Assembly: GCF_024362385.1 (NCBI RefSeq)
Contig: NZ_CP101466.1
Coordinates: forward strand, 2,914,001 to 2,978,000
DNA length: 64,000 bases
Reading direction: 5' to 3'
Source: Arthrobacter sp. DNA4
GTDB taxonomy: Bacteria > Actinomycetota > Actinomycetes > Actinomycetales > Micrococcaceae
Position 1 is the first letter of the stretch. Every line of letters begins with the position of its first letter. A model generated the notes under the pieces. The model saw only the letters and a list, made by a program, of their open reading frames with translations. It searched no databases and was not told where the DNA came from. The position numbers and the translations under genes were made by a program. Positions 1 to 9,238 of the stretch are shown here, piece after piece.

Positions 1-750
1 TTCGACGGCGACTGGTCCCGTTTCCGCGCCGATTCCCTGGTTGCCGGCTTGGCCCGGCAGCCGGGGCGCCATGTGTTCCCCGACGAGGCCGCTGCCCTGG
101 GCGACTTGTATTGGCGGCTCTACCGGCTGACCGGCGGAGCCATGACACCGCTGATAGGCGGCAGCCTGGAGCGCCTGGGGTATGACGCAGCGTACTCCCT
201 CCGGGCAGCAGGGCCACCGCTCCCGGCGCCACCTGGGAATCGGTCCTCACGTGGTCCGGAACGGTCCTGACCGCGGCGCCCCCGTGGTCCTGGACATTGG
301 TGCCGCGGCAAGGGCCTGTTGGTGGACCTGCTGGCGCAGGAGCTGGCGGCCGCCGGCGTGGGCGGGTTCGTCATTGATGCCGGCGGGGACCTGCTCGCCC
401 GCGGAACCGGCCCTGTCAGCGTGGGGCTTGAACACCCCTACAACCCGGCCCAGGCGATTGGCGTGGTGGACCTGGAAGGCCGGGCGTTGTGTGCCTCGGC
501 TGCCAACCGGCGTGCCTGGGGCGATGGACTGCACCACGTCCTGGACGGAACCACCGGGCAGCCGGTCCGCACCGCCGTCGCCACCTGGGCACTGGCAGAG
601 ACGGCGATGGTTGCCGATGCCCTCGCCACCGCCCTCTTCTTCGTCCCGGGCGACCTGCTCCAGGAGGCGTTCGACTTTTCCTGGCTGACAGTCTTTTCCG
701 ACGGCAGCGCAGCCTATTCCGCCGAATTCGAAGGAAAGCTGTTCCCATGA
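1..750 (+). pseudogene. apbE: FAD:protein FMN transferase (ApbE), 5' partial, frameshifted
   Basis: ApbE-family enzymes attach FMN covalently to Thr/Ser of membrane or extracytoplasmic electron-transfer proteins. The N-terminus lies before the window. Frame 1 gives the family stretch GAMTPLIGGSLERLGYDAAY, and the end reads VDLLAQELAAAGVGGFVIDAGGDLLARG. Between them the coding frame moves 1 to 3 to 2 to 1, at the G run near 211-213, the C run at 279-283 and the GG at 307-308. One added base at each point restores LRAAGATAPGATWESVLTWSG...VVLDIGAAGKGLLVD. Three single-base losses cancel, so the ends are in the same frame. This looks like base-calling error or a recent pseudogene. It overlaps the next gene by ATGA, so the two are translationally coupled. 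Confidence 0.8.
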
Positions 751-2309
751 GCCCCGTGGACACACCGCAAATCGACCCGTGCCCCTCCCTGACGGGCCGG
801 ATAGGCACCGCCGTGGGCAGGTTCACCATGTACCGGCTCATCCTTGTGGTCCTGGCTGTACTCGCCGCGTACAGCCTGCTGCTGAATGTGCTGGGCTGGC
901 TGACTTTCGGAATCCCGGAAATGCTGGCACACCTGGCGCTGTGCCTGGGTTTGACCTACGCCGCCAACCGGGCGCTGGCGGCACTGTTCCGGGTCAATCC
1001 CCATACGGAGTCCTCGCTGATCACCGGGCTGCTGCTCTATTTCCTGTTCTGGCCGTCCCTGCAGCCGAGGGACCTGGCAGGGGTGGCGCTGGCGTGCGTG
1101 CTGGCGTCGGCGTCCAAATACGCATTGGCGTGGCGCGGACGGCACATATTCAATCCCGCCGCGGCCGGCGCGTTTGCCACTGGACTCACCGGGCTGAACA
1201 TCGCCACGTGGTGGGCCGCGACGCCGGCCATGCTCTGGGTGCTGGTCCCGGGCGTGCTGCTGGTCCTGCACCGGACACGCAAGATGCTGATGGCATCCGT
1301 GTTCACGGGGGTGGCCACCGCGATCATTACCCTTGAACTGCTTCGCTCGGGGATGACGGCCGGGATGGGAGTCTGGCAGGCCCTCGCCCAGCGTCCGGTG
1401 CTCTTCTTTGTGGGCTTCATGCTGACCGAGCCCCTTACGTTGCCACCGCGCCGCCACCAGCAGCTGGCACTTGCAGCCGTGGTTGGGGTGCTCTTCGCGG
1501 TGCCGTGGAACCTGGGCATTGTGGCCAACTCCCCGGAGGCTGCGCTGCTGGCGGGCAACCTGCTGGCTTTCCTGGCGGGCCAGCGCGGGGCCGTAAAGCT
1601 CCGGTTCGCGGGGACGCGCCCGCTGACGCCCACCACCGCCGAGTTCTCGTTCGAGCCCGCCCGGCCGGTACGTTTCCTCCCCGGACAGTACATGGAGCTG
1701 GACCTGCCGCAGGCCAGGCCGGATGGAAAAGGCCGGCGCCGGGTGTTCAGCCTGACCGGCTCCCCCGGCGAGCGCCTGGTGAAGTTTGGCGTCCGGACGG
1801 CGGGCCCTTTGTCAGCGGCAAAGGAGTCGCTCCTGGCGCTGCAGCCGGGTGACGAAGTGACAGCCACGGCGGTGGGCGGCGACTTTATCCTGCCGCGGGA
1901 TCCCCGCCGGCCGGTGCTGCTCATCGCGGCGGGCATCGGCATCACCCCATTTGTGTCCCACCTGTCCTCGGGCGCCTTGCGGGAACGGGACGCTGTGCTC
2001 CTGCTCCTGGCCAGGAGCGCTGACGAGGTGGCCTACGCGGAAGAACTCCGGACGTCCGGCATGCGTGTACTGGTGCGGCTGGCGGATGGCTCCGACCCGC
2101 CGTCCGGCCTGGCCTCCGCTTCCGCTTCCGCCGCCAGAACCGGTGCGCCCGGCCGGTTGGATGGAAAGGCGCTTGCGGAGCTTGTCCCGGATATCGACCG
2201 CCGGGAGGTCTACGTTTCCGGCTCGCCCGCAAGCGTCGCATCCCTCCGCCGCGCGGCCAGGCGGGCCGGGGCACGGAGGGTCCGGACGGACTCTTTCTCG
2301 GGCTACTGA
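747..2309 (+). CDS. RnfD/NqrB-like membrane protein fused to a ferredoxin-NAD(P) reductase domain
   Basis: A 520-residue protein in two parts. Residues about 28-275 are hydrophobic helices resembling RnfD/NqrB membrane subunits, with the LTEPLTLPP segment at 227-234. Residues about 283-520 are a flavin reductase module: FLPGQYMEL (310-318) and RRVFSL (331-336) fit FAD binding, and AAGIGITPF (394-402) fits NAD(P) binding. The start is the ATG overlapping the apbE stop. Inference: it carries electrons from cytosolic NAD(P)H across the membrane to a flavinylated acceptor modified by the adjacent ApbE. An FMN-binding acceptor gene would be expected just upstream of the window. No classical flavinylation motif was identified in this protein itself. 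Confidence 0.8.
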   Translation: MSPVDTPQIDPCPSLTGRIGTAVGRFTMYRLILVVLAVLAAYSLLLNVLGWLTFGIPEMLAHLALCLGLTYAANRALAALFRVNPHTESSLITGLLLYFLFWPSLQPRDLAGVALACVLASASKYALAWRGRHIFNPAAAGAFATGLTGLNIATWWAATPAMLWVLVPGVLLVLHRTRKMLMASVFTGVATAIITLELLRSGMTAGMGVWQALAQRPVLFFVGFMLTEPLTLPPRRHQQLALAAVVGVLFAVPWNLGIVANSPEAALLAGNLLAFLAGQRGAVKLRFAGTRPLTPTTAEFSFEPARPVRFLPGQYMELDLPQARPDGKGRRRVFSLTGSPGERLVKFGVRTAGPLSAAKESLLALQPGDEVTATAVGGDFILPRDPRRPVLLIAAGIGITPFVSHLSSGALRERDAVLLLLARSADEVAYAEELRTSGMRVLVRLADGSDPPSGLASASASAARTGAPGRLDGKALAELVPDIDRREVYVSGSPASVASLRRAARRAGARRVRTDSFSGY

Positions 2310-2421
2310 GGCTGCTTCGGCGACCACCCCCGGCTGGTCCGGGTGGCGGTTTTCCCTTGCGGGCCACCTTCCTGCTAAGCTCTAGGACGTCCCGCCGGGA
2401 ACGGCAGGATATCCGGAAATT

Positions 2422-2494
2422 GCCCTCGTAGCTCAGGGGATAGAGCGTCTGCCTCCGGAGCAGAAGGCCGTAGGTTCGAATCCTACCGAGGGCA
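2422..2494 (+). tRNA. tRNA-Arg (anticodon CCG)
   Basis: The 73-nt sequence folds as a full cloverleaf: acceptor GCCCTCG/CGAGGGC, D stem GCTC/GAGC, anticodon stem TCTGC/GCAGA around loop CTCCGGA (anticodon CCG, reading CGG), and T arm GTAGG-TTCGAAT-CCTAC, with discriminator A. The 3' CCA is not encoded. Confidence 0.97.
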
Positions 2495-2502
2495 CACGAA
2501 TT

Positions 2503-2538
2503 CCCCCGCCGCTTGTTGAAGCGGCGGGGGTTTCTTCG
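2503..2538 (+). terminator. Rho-independent terminator after tRNA-Arg
   Basis: A perfect 12-bp stem CCCCCGCCGCTT/AAGCGGCGGGGG with loop GTTG, followed by TTTCTTCG, eight bases after the tRNA. Confidence 0.9.
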
Positions 2539-2588
2539 TTCCCGTGCATCCTGCCCCCCGCCGGTCAGGTCCGCCGGGAGGCGCCGGC

Positions 2589-3539
2589 TTAGAAACGCAG
2601 GGCTGCCTCGTCAAGGGTTGCGAGGGTCAGGACGGCTTCCTCCACCGTTTCGTGGTCTTCCAGCTCACGCTCAATCCGGCGCAGCGCCACCGCCACCTCG
2701 TGCTCCGGGTGGTCCCCCTCCAGATCCACCGCAGCCACCAGGTACAGCTTGCGCGGGCCGACGAATTCCAGGTGCAGGTAGGTGAGCCGGGCGATGTCGC
2801 GGTGCTCCAGCACCCGCCGGGCCATGGAGCGCTCGATGTCCGGGGTGACGCCCTGGCCCACCAGGAAGCGCCTGTTGCGGTCGATCAGGACAACCGCGAC
2901 GACGGCGAGCAACACGCCGACGACGATCGAACCGATCGCGTCCGGCAGCGGCGAGCCGGTGACCTGGTGCAGGAATACGCCCACGAACGCCACCACGAGG
3001 CCGATCAGCGCTGCGGCATCCTCGGCGAAGACCGCGCGCAGGGTGGGATCGGAGCTGATCAGGACCTGTTCAAGGGTGTGCCGTTCGAGCTCGTGGGCCG
3101 CCTTCCGGGTCTGGCGGAACGCCTGGACGAAGGAGACTCCCTCGAAGACGAAGGCCACGGCAAGGACGACGTACGCCACGGTGAAGTCCGACGCCGGTTC
3201 AGGGGCAATGATCTCCTGGATGCCGTGCATGATGGACACCACTGCCCCGGCGGTAAAAAGGCCGAACGCGGCGAACATCGACCAGACATAGGCCTCCCGG
3301 CCGTATCCCATCGGGTGGCTCTTGTCCCGGGGCCGGGCGGACCGCCGCTCCGCGAAGAACAGGAACACCTGGTTTCCCGTATCCGCCCAGGAATGCGCTG
3401 CCTCCGCGGCCATGGAGGCCGAGCCGGAAAGGACAGCGGCCACCGACTTTGCCGCCGCCACGAGCACATTCGCCACGAAGGCGATGATGACAGTCAGCAG
3501 GGTGGAACTGGATTTGGTTCGCTTTTCGGTTTCAGCCAT
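2589..3539 (-). CDS. Cation diffusion facilitator family transporter
   Basis: A 316-residue CDF exporter that would move divalent metal (Zn, Co, Fe or Mn) out of the cytosol against protons. Helices fill residues about 12-200. The family features are ...MAAEAAHSWADTGNQVFLFF (helix 2, metal-site His and Asp) and AEDAAALIGLVVAF (helix 5), followed by a C-terminal cytosolic domain containing DIARLTYLHLEFVGP. The ATG at 3539 (MAETEKRTKSS) is preferred over an upstream in-frame ATG whose 25-residue extension is Pro/Gly-rich and not family-like. It stands alone, convergent with the tRNA. Substrate metal cannot be read from the sequence. Confidence 0.88.
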   Translation of the reverse strand: MAETEKRTKSSSTLLTVIIAFVANVLVAAAKSVAAVLSGSASMAAEAAHSWADTGNQVFLFFAERRSARPRDKSHPMGYGREAYVWSMFAAFGLFTAGAVVSIMHGIQEIIAPEPASDFTVAYVVLAVAFVFEGVSFVQAFRQTRKAAHELERHTLEQVLISSDPTLRAVFAEDAAALIGLVVAFVGVFLHQVTGSPLPDAIGSIVVGVLLAVVAVVLIDRNRRFLVGQGVTPDIERSMARRVLEHRDIARLTYLHLEFVGPRKLYLVAAVDLEGDHPEHEVAVALRRIERELEDHETVEEAVLTLATLDEAALRF

Positions 3540-3663
3540 GCGCCTACCGTACCCAGCCCTGCCCGCTCCAGCGCCCGGCGGCTGCTGAATTTGTGGCGGT
3601 GGCGTCCCTGTCATTGTCGGTGGCTCCTCTTAGGCTGATTTCACCTAGTTGAGGGGGTACGCC

Positions 3664-4716
3664 ATGCACGTTCCATTCTGTTCAATCATTCCGCCGTACA
3701 TGCTGCGGCGACTGGCGCAGCAGGATGCGCCGGAGTTTTCGTCCGCGGCAAGCGCCGCCAGGAAAGCGCTGGGACACGTCGAATTGTTCCAGGCTGCGCG
3801 TTCGCAGGCTGTTCCGCCCCTCCCGCCGGGCCTGCGGCCGGAAAAGCCAGGGCCCGTCAACCGCGCCGTCTACGACGCCGCCGGGGACGAAACCCTCCCG
3901 GGCAGGCCTGTCCGCGAAGAAGGCGGACCAGCCACCGGCGATGCCGCCACTGACGAGGCCTATGACGGGCTGGGGAACACGCACAGGCTGTATGCCGACG
4001 CCTTCGGGCGGGATTCGGTGGACGGCCGCGGGCTGAAGCTGGACGCCACGGTGCACTTTGGCAAGCTGTACGACAACGCCTTCTGGAACGGCAGCCAGAT
4101 GGTCTTCGGCGATGGCGACGGCGACGTCTTCGAACGCTTCACCAAATCCGTAAGCGTCATCGGGCACGAGCTGGCACACGGGGTCACGCAGTACACGGCG
4201 GGGCTTGTGTACCGGAACCAGGCGGGTGCCCTGAACGAATCCATGTCCGACGTCTTCGGCGCGCTCGTTGAGCAGTACGTTAGGAACCAGACCGCCGCGC
4301 AGGCCAGCTGGCTGATCGGGGAAGGGCTCTTTACGTCCAAGGTCCAGGGGCGGGCCCTGCGGTCCATGAAGGCGCCGGGGACTGCGTACGACGACGATGT
4401 GCTGGGCAAGGACCCGCAGCCTGACTCCATGGACTCCTACGTCCGGACCAGCGCGGACAATGGCGGCGTACACATCAACTCCGGCATCCCCAACCGCGCC
4501 TTTTACCTGGTCGCGGAGGCATTGGGCGGCTGCGCGTGGGAGGCTCCGGGCCGTATCTGGTACGAGACCCTGACCAACGGTTCCCTGCCGCCCGCCGCCA
4601 CGTTCACGGTCTTTGCCCGTGCCACGGTCCGCGCTGCCGCCGACCTTTTTGGCCCGGAGTCCCCGGAGCATGACGCCGTTGGGGCGGCGTGGGAGACTGT
4701 GAAGGTCAAGGTTTAA
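3664..4716 (+). CDS. M4 family (protealysin/thermolysin-like) metallopeptidase
   Basis: A 350-residue zinc endopeptidase. The zinc motif is VIGHELAHGVTQYTAGL (HELAH, residues 168-172) with the third ligand in NESMSD (Glu192). The C-terminal domain has DNGGVHINSGIPNRAFY with the catalytic-site His. The start MHVPFCSIIPPYML is the short cytoplasmic-type propeptide of protealysins, which lack a classical signal peptide. GAGGGGG-like purines precede the ATG at 3664; five upstream in-frame codons are possible but less likely. The next gene encodes an emfourin-type inhibitor, a pairing known for protealysins. Confidence 0.92.
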   Translation: MHVPFCSIIPPYMLRRLAQQDAPEFSSAASAARKALGHVELFQAARSQAVPPLPPGLRPEKPGPVNRAVYDAAGDETLPGRPVREEGGPATGDAATDEAYDGLGNTHRLYADAFGRDSVDGRGLKLDATVHFGKLYDNAFWNGSQMVFGDGDGDVFERFTKSVSVIGHELAHGVTQYTAGLVYRNQAGALNESMSDVFGALVEQYVRNQTAAQASWLIGEGLFTSKVQGRALRSMKAPGTAYDDDVLGKDPQPDSMDSYVRTSADNGGVHINSGIPNRAFYLVAEALGGCAWEAPGRIWYETLTNGSLPPAATFTVFARATVRAAADLFGPESPEHDAVGAAWETVKVKV

Positions 4717-4776
4717 CCACTGCCCGGCGGCCCGCTCACTGGCTCCCGGGCCGTATGGAAGCCCAGGGGCCAGGCC

Positions 4777-5112
4777 ATGAAGATCAAGGTGGAGCGCACC
4801 GGCGGGATCGCGGCGGTCACGCGCGTGTGGACGGTGGACGCCCGGACGGACAGCGACCTCAGCCAGTGGCAGCCCATTGTCGAGGCCTGCCCGTGGGATG
4901 CGGTTCCCAGCACGCCACGGGCGGCCGCGGCGGCCTTCGAGGCGCCCCAGCCGGACCGCTTCATCTACTCAATCACCGCAGGGCAGCGCAGGGCTGCCCT
5001 GCCCGAGCATGCCCTCACCGGTCCATGGCGCATCCTGGTTGATACCGCGAGGGCCGCCGCGGAGGAAGCCGGCGGACCACTTCCCGGCGCGGACACCGAC
5101 GGGCCCGGCTGA
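4777..5112 (+). CDS. Emfourin-like protealysin inhibitor
   Basis: A 111-residue soluble protein with no signal peptide, starting MKIKVERTGGIAAVTRVWTV and carrying FIYSITAGQRRAALPEHALT. This matches the shape of emfourins, small inhibitors encoded beside M4 proteases, in which an N-terminal beta strand begins with a similar KVxRSGGxAG run. It lies 60 bases after the protease gene on the same strand, so both are probably co-transcribed and the cell protects itself from its own protease. The name rests on N-terminal similarity plus context. Confidence 0.75.
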   Translation: MKIKVERTGGIAAVTRVWTVDARTDSDLSQWQPIVEACPWDAVPSTPRAAAAAFEAPQPDRFIYSITAGQRRAALPEHALTGPWRILVDTARAAAEEAGGPLPGADTDGPG

Positions 5113-5176
5113 GGACGGCAGGCGGCCGGGAAACGAAGAAGGGGCGGTTCCTTACGGCAGTAGACTGTCTGCAGCC

Positions 5177-8100
5177 ATGACTTTTCATATCTCCTATCCC
5201 GCCGAGCTGCCGGTTTCCGAGCGCCGCGAGGACCTGATGGCCGCAATCGCCGCCAACCAGGTGACCATCATCGCCGGCGAGACCGGCTCCGGTAAGACCA
5301 CACAGATCCCCAAGATGTGCCTGGAACTGGGACTGGGCGAGAAAGGCCTCATCGGGCACACCCAGCCCCGTCGGCTGGCAGCCCGGACGGTGGCGGAGCG
5401 CATTGCGGAGGAGCTCGGCGTCGAGATCGGCCAGGAAGTAGGCTTCCAGGTCCGTTTCACGGGCGAGGTTAGCAAGGCGACCAAAGTCAAACTCATGACC
5501 GACGGCATCCTGCTCGCCGAGATCCAGCGGGACAAACTGCTGCGCAAGTACAGCACCATCATCATTGACGAGGCGCATGAACGCAGCCTCAACATCGACT
5601 TCATCCTGGGCTACCTCAAGCGCATCCTCCCCCAGCGGCCGGACCTGAAGGTCATCATCACCTCGGCCACCATTGATCCCGAACGGTTCGCCAAGCACTT
5701 CGGCACCCCGGAGGACCCGGCCCCCATTGTGGAGGTGTCAGGCCGGACCTACCCGGTGGAAATCCGCTACCGCCCCCTCTCACAGCCGAAAGCGGACGAA
5801 GAAGACGCCTCGGACGACGAACTTGAGGAAGACCGGGATCCGCTTGACGCCGTCTGCGACGCCGTGGATGAACTTGCCGCCGAGGCCCCGGGGGACATCC
5901 TGGTATTTTTCTCCGGCGAGCGCGAAATCCGGGACGCTGCGGAAGCATTGCAGTCCCGCATCCAGTCCAACCGCAGGTTTGCCAACACCGAGATCCTTCC
6001 CCTGTTTGCGCGCTTGAGCCTGCAGGAGCAGCACAAGGTGTTCCATCCCGGCAGCAAGCGACGGATCGTGCTGGCCACCAACGTGGCGGAAACGTCCTTG
6101 ACGGTTCCGGGCATCAAATACGTCATCGATACCGGCACCGCCCGCATTTCCCGGTATTCGCACCGCACCAAGGTCCAGCGCCTGCCCATCGAGCGCGTCT
6201 CGCAGGCATCGGCCAACCAGCGTTCGGGCCGCTGCGGCCGCGTGTCCGACGGCATCGCCATCCGGCTGTACTCCGAGGACGACTTCGAATCCCGGCCCCG
6301 GTTCACCGACCCGGAGATCCTGCGGACCAACCTCGCCGCCGTCATCCTCCAGATGACTGCCATGGGCGTTGCAAGGGGGCCCAAGGACGTGGAGGACTTC
6401 CCCTTCGTTGAACCGCCGGAAACCCGCGCCATCAACGACGGCGTCACCCTCCTTCGCGAACTTGGCGCCCTGGCTCCCCCGCGGGCCCAGGGTACCGGTG
6501 CCAAGCCTGAAGCAGCCGGGGGCAGGGGCGGGCCGCAGGGCGGCGGCCTCACCGCCGTCGGGCAGAAACTCGCCCAGCTGCCCGTGGATCCGCGCCTGGG
6601 CCGCATGATCGTCGAAGCGGGAAAACGCGGCTGCGTCCGCGAGGTCATGGTGCTGGCGGCCGCGCTCACCATCCAGGACCCGCGCGAACGGCCCACCGAC
6701 AAGCAGCAACTGGCCGCGGAAAAGCACAACCGCTTCCGGGACGAAAACTCCGACTTCACCGGCTACCTCAACCTCTGGAACTACCTGCAGGAGAAGCAGC
6801 AGGAGCTGTCGTCATCGGCCTTCCGCCGGCTGTGCCGCGCCGAGTTCATCAACTACCTGCGGGTGCGGGAATGGCAGGACCTCTTCACCCAGCTGCGCCA
6901 GCTCGCCCGTCCGCTGGGGATCACGCTGGACAACAAGCGGCTGGCGGATCCTGTGGGCAACCACGACGGCATCCATATCAGCCTGCTCTCCGGACTCCTG
7001 AGCCACATCGGCATCCTGGACGAGCGCAAGCGCGAATACGCCGGTGCCCGGGGCAGCCGCTTCGCGATCTTCCCCGGATCGGCCCTGTTCAAGAAGTCCC
7101 CCACGTTTGTGATGGCGGCCGAGCTGGTTGAGACCAGCCGGCTTTGGGCCAGGGTGGCCGCCAAATTCGATCCGGTATGGGCTGAACAGGTGGCCCCGGA
7201 CCTGGTGAAGCGCAGCTACAGCGAACCACACTGGTCCACCAAGCAGGGCGCCGTCATGGCCTACGAGAAGGTCACCCTCTACGGCGTTCCTATCATCGCC
7301 CAGCGGCGGATCAACTACGGCCGGGTGGATCCGGTGGTTGCCCGTGAGCTGTTCATCCGGCATGCCCTGGTGGAAGGCGACTGGCGCACCCACCACAAGT
7401 TCTTCCACCGCAACCGGGCGCTCCTGCACGAGGTTGAGGAACTCGAGGCCCGCATGCGGCGCCGCGACCTGCTGGTTGATGACGAAACGCTGTTCGAGTT
7501 CTACGACGCCAGGATCGGCCCCGACGTGGTCTCCGAGCGGCACTTCGACAAGTGGTGGAAGGATGCCCGCCGGGAGAACCCGGACCTCCTGGATTACGAC
7601 AAGTCGCTGCTGCTCAGCGATGACGCCGACGACCTGGACGTCTCCGCCTACCCGAAGACCTGGCTGCACAAGGGCTTCGAGCTTCCGCTGACGTACGAAT
7701 TCCATCCGGTGGCACCGGGTTCTGCCCCCGACCCGTCCGACGGCGTCACTGCCGAAGTGCCGGTCCTGTTCCTGAACCAGCTCGACGACGCCCCGTTCCG
7801 GTGGCTGATCCCCGGCCAGCGGGTGGAGCTGGTGACGGCCCTGATCAAGTCGCTGCCCAAGCAAATCCGGAAGAACTTTGTCCCGGCCCCCGATGTCGCC
7901 CGGCAGGCAGTTGCCGTCCTCGAGTCCGACTTCGATCCCGCCACCGACGATCTGGAGCCCTCGCTGGAGCTTGCGCTGCGGCGGCTCCGCGGCGCGGTCA
8001 TCCCGCCCGGCTCCTGGAACTGGGACGCGGTCCCCCCGCACCTGCGCGTCAGTTTCAAAGTGGTGGACAGCAAGGGCAAGGTCCTGGGCGAGGGCAAGGA

Positions 8101-9166
8101 CCTCGCCGGGCTCCAGGAGCAGCTGGCCCCCGCCACCCGGCGTGCCATTGCCGAATCGCTTGGCGCCACCCCGGCCTCCACTGCGCCCGGTGCCGCCCCT
8201 AACGGGCAGCGCCGGAACGGGAAGTCGTCCGACGGCGGCCCACCGGCCCGTCAGCAGGGGGCCGGGGTGCCGGGAGCCCCGGCCACGGCAGGGTTCGCGG
8301 AGCAGGAAGGCCTGACCGAATGGACCTTCGGCACCATCGGGCGCCAGGTGAGCAGCATGGTCAAGGGCCATACAGTTACCGGCTATCCGGCCCTGGTGGA
8401 CCAGGGCAAGTCGGTGGCCCTGCGCGTGTTCCAGACGGCAGAGGAACAGCTCGACGCCATGCGTGGCGGGGTGATCCGGCTGCTGGCACTGCGCGTTCCG
8501 GCGCCGGACCGCTACGTCCTGGAGCACCTGAGCAACACCGAGAAACTCACGTTCAGCCAGAACCCGCACGGCTCGGTGTCGGCCCTGATCGCCGACTGTG
8601 CACTGGCCGCCATCGACAAGCTCACGCCACCGGAACTGCCCTGGGACCGGCAGGCCTTTGACGCCCTGTATGAGCTGGTGCGCGCTGAACTCATTGACAC
8701 CGTCTTCACCGTCACCGCCGTCGTCGAGCGCATCCTGGCCAGCACCCGGCGGATCGAAAAGCAGCTCAGGGGCACCACCAGCCTGGCCCTGATCAGTGCG
8801 CTGAACGACGTCAAGAGCCAGCTGGAGCAACTGGTGTATCCGGGTTTTGTGGCACGCACGGGCTACGCCCAGCTCAGCCAGCTCCCGCGGTATCTTGCGG
8901 CCATCGAGAAGCGGCTGGAGCGCCTGCCCGGGAACGTGCAGCGGGATGCACTGAACATGGCAGTGGTGCAGCGGCTCGAGGACGACTACGACGACGCCGT
9001 GTCGGCGCTGCTGCCGGGGCGGCGTGCCGGACGGGAGTTAACCCAGGTGCGCTGGATGATCGAGGAGCTCCGGGTGAGCCTCTTCGCCGTCGAACTCGGA
9101 ACTGCCTACTCGGTGTCGGAGAAGCGCATCCGGGCCGTGCTCAACAAGGCACTTGCGCCGGCCTGA
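5177..9166 (+). CDS. hrpA: ATP-dependent RNA helicase HrpA (DEAH box)
   Basis: A 1329-residue protein of full HrpA length. Walker A GETGSGKT is at residues 34-41 and the DEAH box at 131-134 (IIIDEAHERSLN). Later motifs are ITSATIDPERF, VLATNVAETSLTVPGIKYVIDTG and QRSGRCGRV. The C-terminal half is the long HrpA-specific region (DUF3418). HrpA-type helicases unwind RNA and, in E. coli, rescue stalled ribosomes. The ATG at 5177 gives a normal N-terminus; the reading frame is open upstream only into the inhibitor gene. A linker of Gly/Pro/Ala-rich low complexity lies at about residues 1000-1040. No shift or truncation. Confidence 0.95.
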   Translation: MTFHISYPAELPVSERREDLMAAIAANQVTIIAGETGSGKTTQIPKMCLELGLGEKGLIGHTQPRRLAARTVAERIAEELGVEIGQEVGFQVRFTGEVSKATKVKLMTDGILLAEIQRDKLLRKYSTIIIDEAHERSLNIDFILGYLKRILPQRPDLKVIITSATIDPERFAKHFGTPEDPAPIVEVSGRTYPVEIRYRPLSQPKADEEDASDDELEEDRDPLDAVCDAVDELAAEAPGDILVFFSGEREIRDAAEALQSRIQSNRRFANTEILPLFARLSLQEQHKVFHPGSKRRIVLATNVAETSLTVPGIKYVIDTGTARISRYSHRTKVQRLPIERVSQASANQRSGRCGRVSDGIAIRLYSEDDFESRPRFTDPEILRTNLAAVILQMTAMGVARGPKDVEDFPFVEPPETRAINDGVTLLRELGALAPPRAQGTGAKPEAAGGRGGPQGGGLTAVGQKLAQLPVDPRLGRMIVEAGKRGCVREVMVLAAALTIQDPRERPTDKQQLAAEKHNRFRDENSDFTGYLNLWNYLQEKQQELSSSAFRRLCRAEFINYLRVREWQDLFTQLRQLARPLGITLDNKRLADPVGNHDGIHISLLSGLLSHIGILDERKREYAGARGSRFAIFPGSALFKKSPTFVMAAELVETSRLWARVAAKFDPVWAEQVAPDLVKRSYSEPHWSTKQGAVMAYEKVTLYGVPIIAQRRINYGRVDPVVARELFIRHALVEGDWRTHHKFFHRNRALLHEVEELEARMRRRDLLVDDETLFEFYDARIGPDVVSERHFDKWWKDARRENPDLLDYDKSLLLSDDADDLDVSAYPKTWLHKGFELPLTYEFHPVAPGSAPDPSDGVTAEVPVLFLNQLDDAPFRWLIPGQRVELVTALIKSLPKQIRKNFVPAPDVARQAVAVLESDFDPATDDLEPSLELALRRLRGAVIPPGSWNWDAVPPHLRVSFKVVDSKGKVLGEGKDLAGLQEQLAPATRRAIAESLGATPASTAPGAAPNGQRRNGKSSDGGPPARQQGAGVPGAPATAGFAEQEGLTEWTFGTIGRQVSSMVKGHTVTGYPALVDQGKSVALRVFQTAEEQLDAMRGGVIRLLALRVPAPDRYVLEHLSNTEKLTFSQNPHGSVSALIADCALAAIDKLTPPELPWDRQAFDALYELVRAELIDTVFTVTAVVERILASTRRIEKQLRGTTSLALISALNDVKSQLEQLVYPGFVARTGYAQLSQLPRYLAAIEKRLERLPGNVQRDALNMAVVQRLEDDYDDAVSALLPGRRAGRELTQVRWMIEELRVSLFAVELGTAYSVSEKRIRAVLNKALAPA

Positions 9167-9190
9167 ACACCTTCGGCTGCTCCGCGCGTC

Positions 9191-9224
9191 CTGCGTGCCC
9201 GGCCGACAAGGGCCGGGCACGCAG
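9191..9224. terminator. Hairpin between convergent hrpA and HIT genes
   Basis: A perfect 14-bp stem CTGCGTGCCCGGCC/GGCCGGGCACGCAG around GACAAG, midway between two convergent stops. It has no T run, so termination function is inferred from position. Confidence 0.5.
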
Positions 9225-9238
9225 CGGAGAGCCGGATG

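Noticed and set aside
2544..3638. A 364-codon plus-strand frame opposite the cation exporter
   Set aside because: The exporter frame has CDF motifs and membrane helices; the plus frame has His/Asp/Gln-rich non-protein composition.
6812..8830. A 672-codon minus-strand frame inside hrpA
   Set aside because: Same reason: fully antisense to a conserved helicase, with no recognisable domain.
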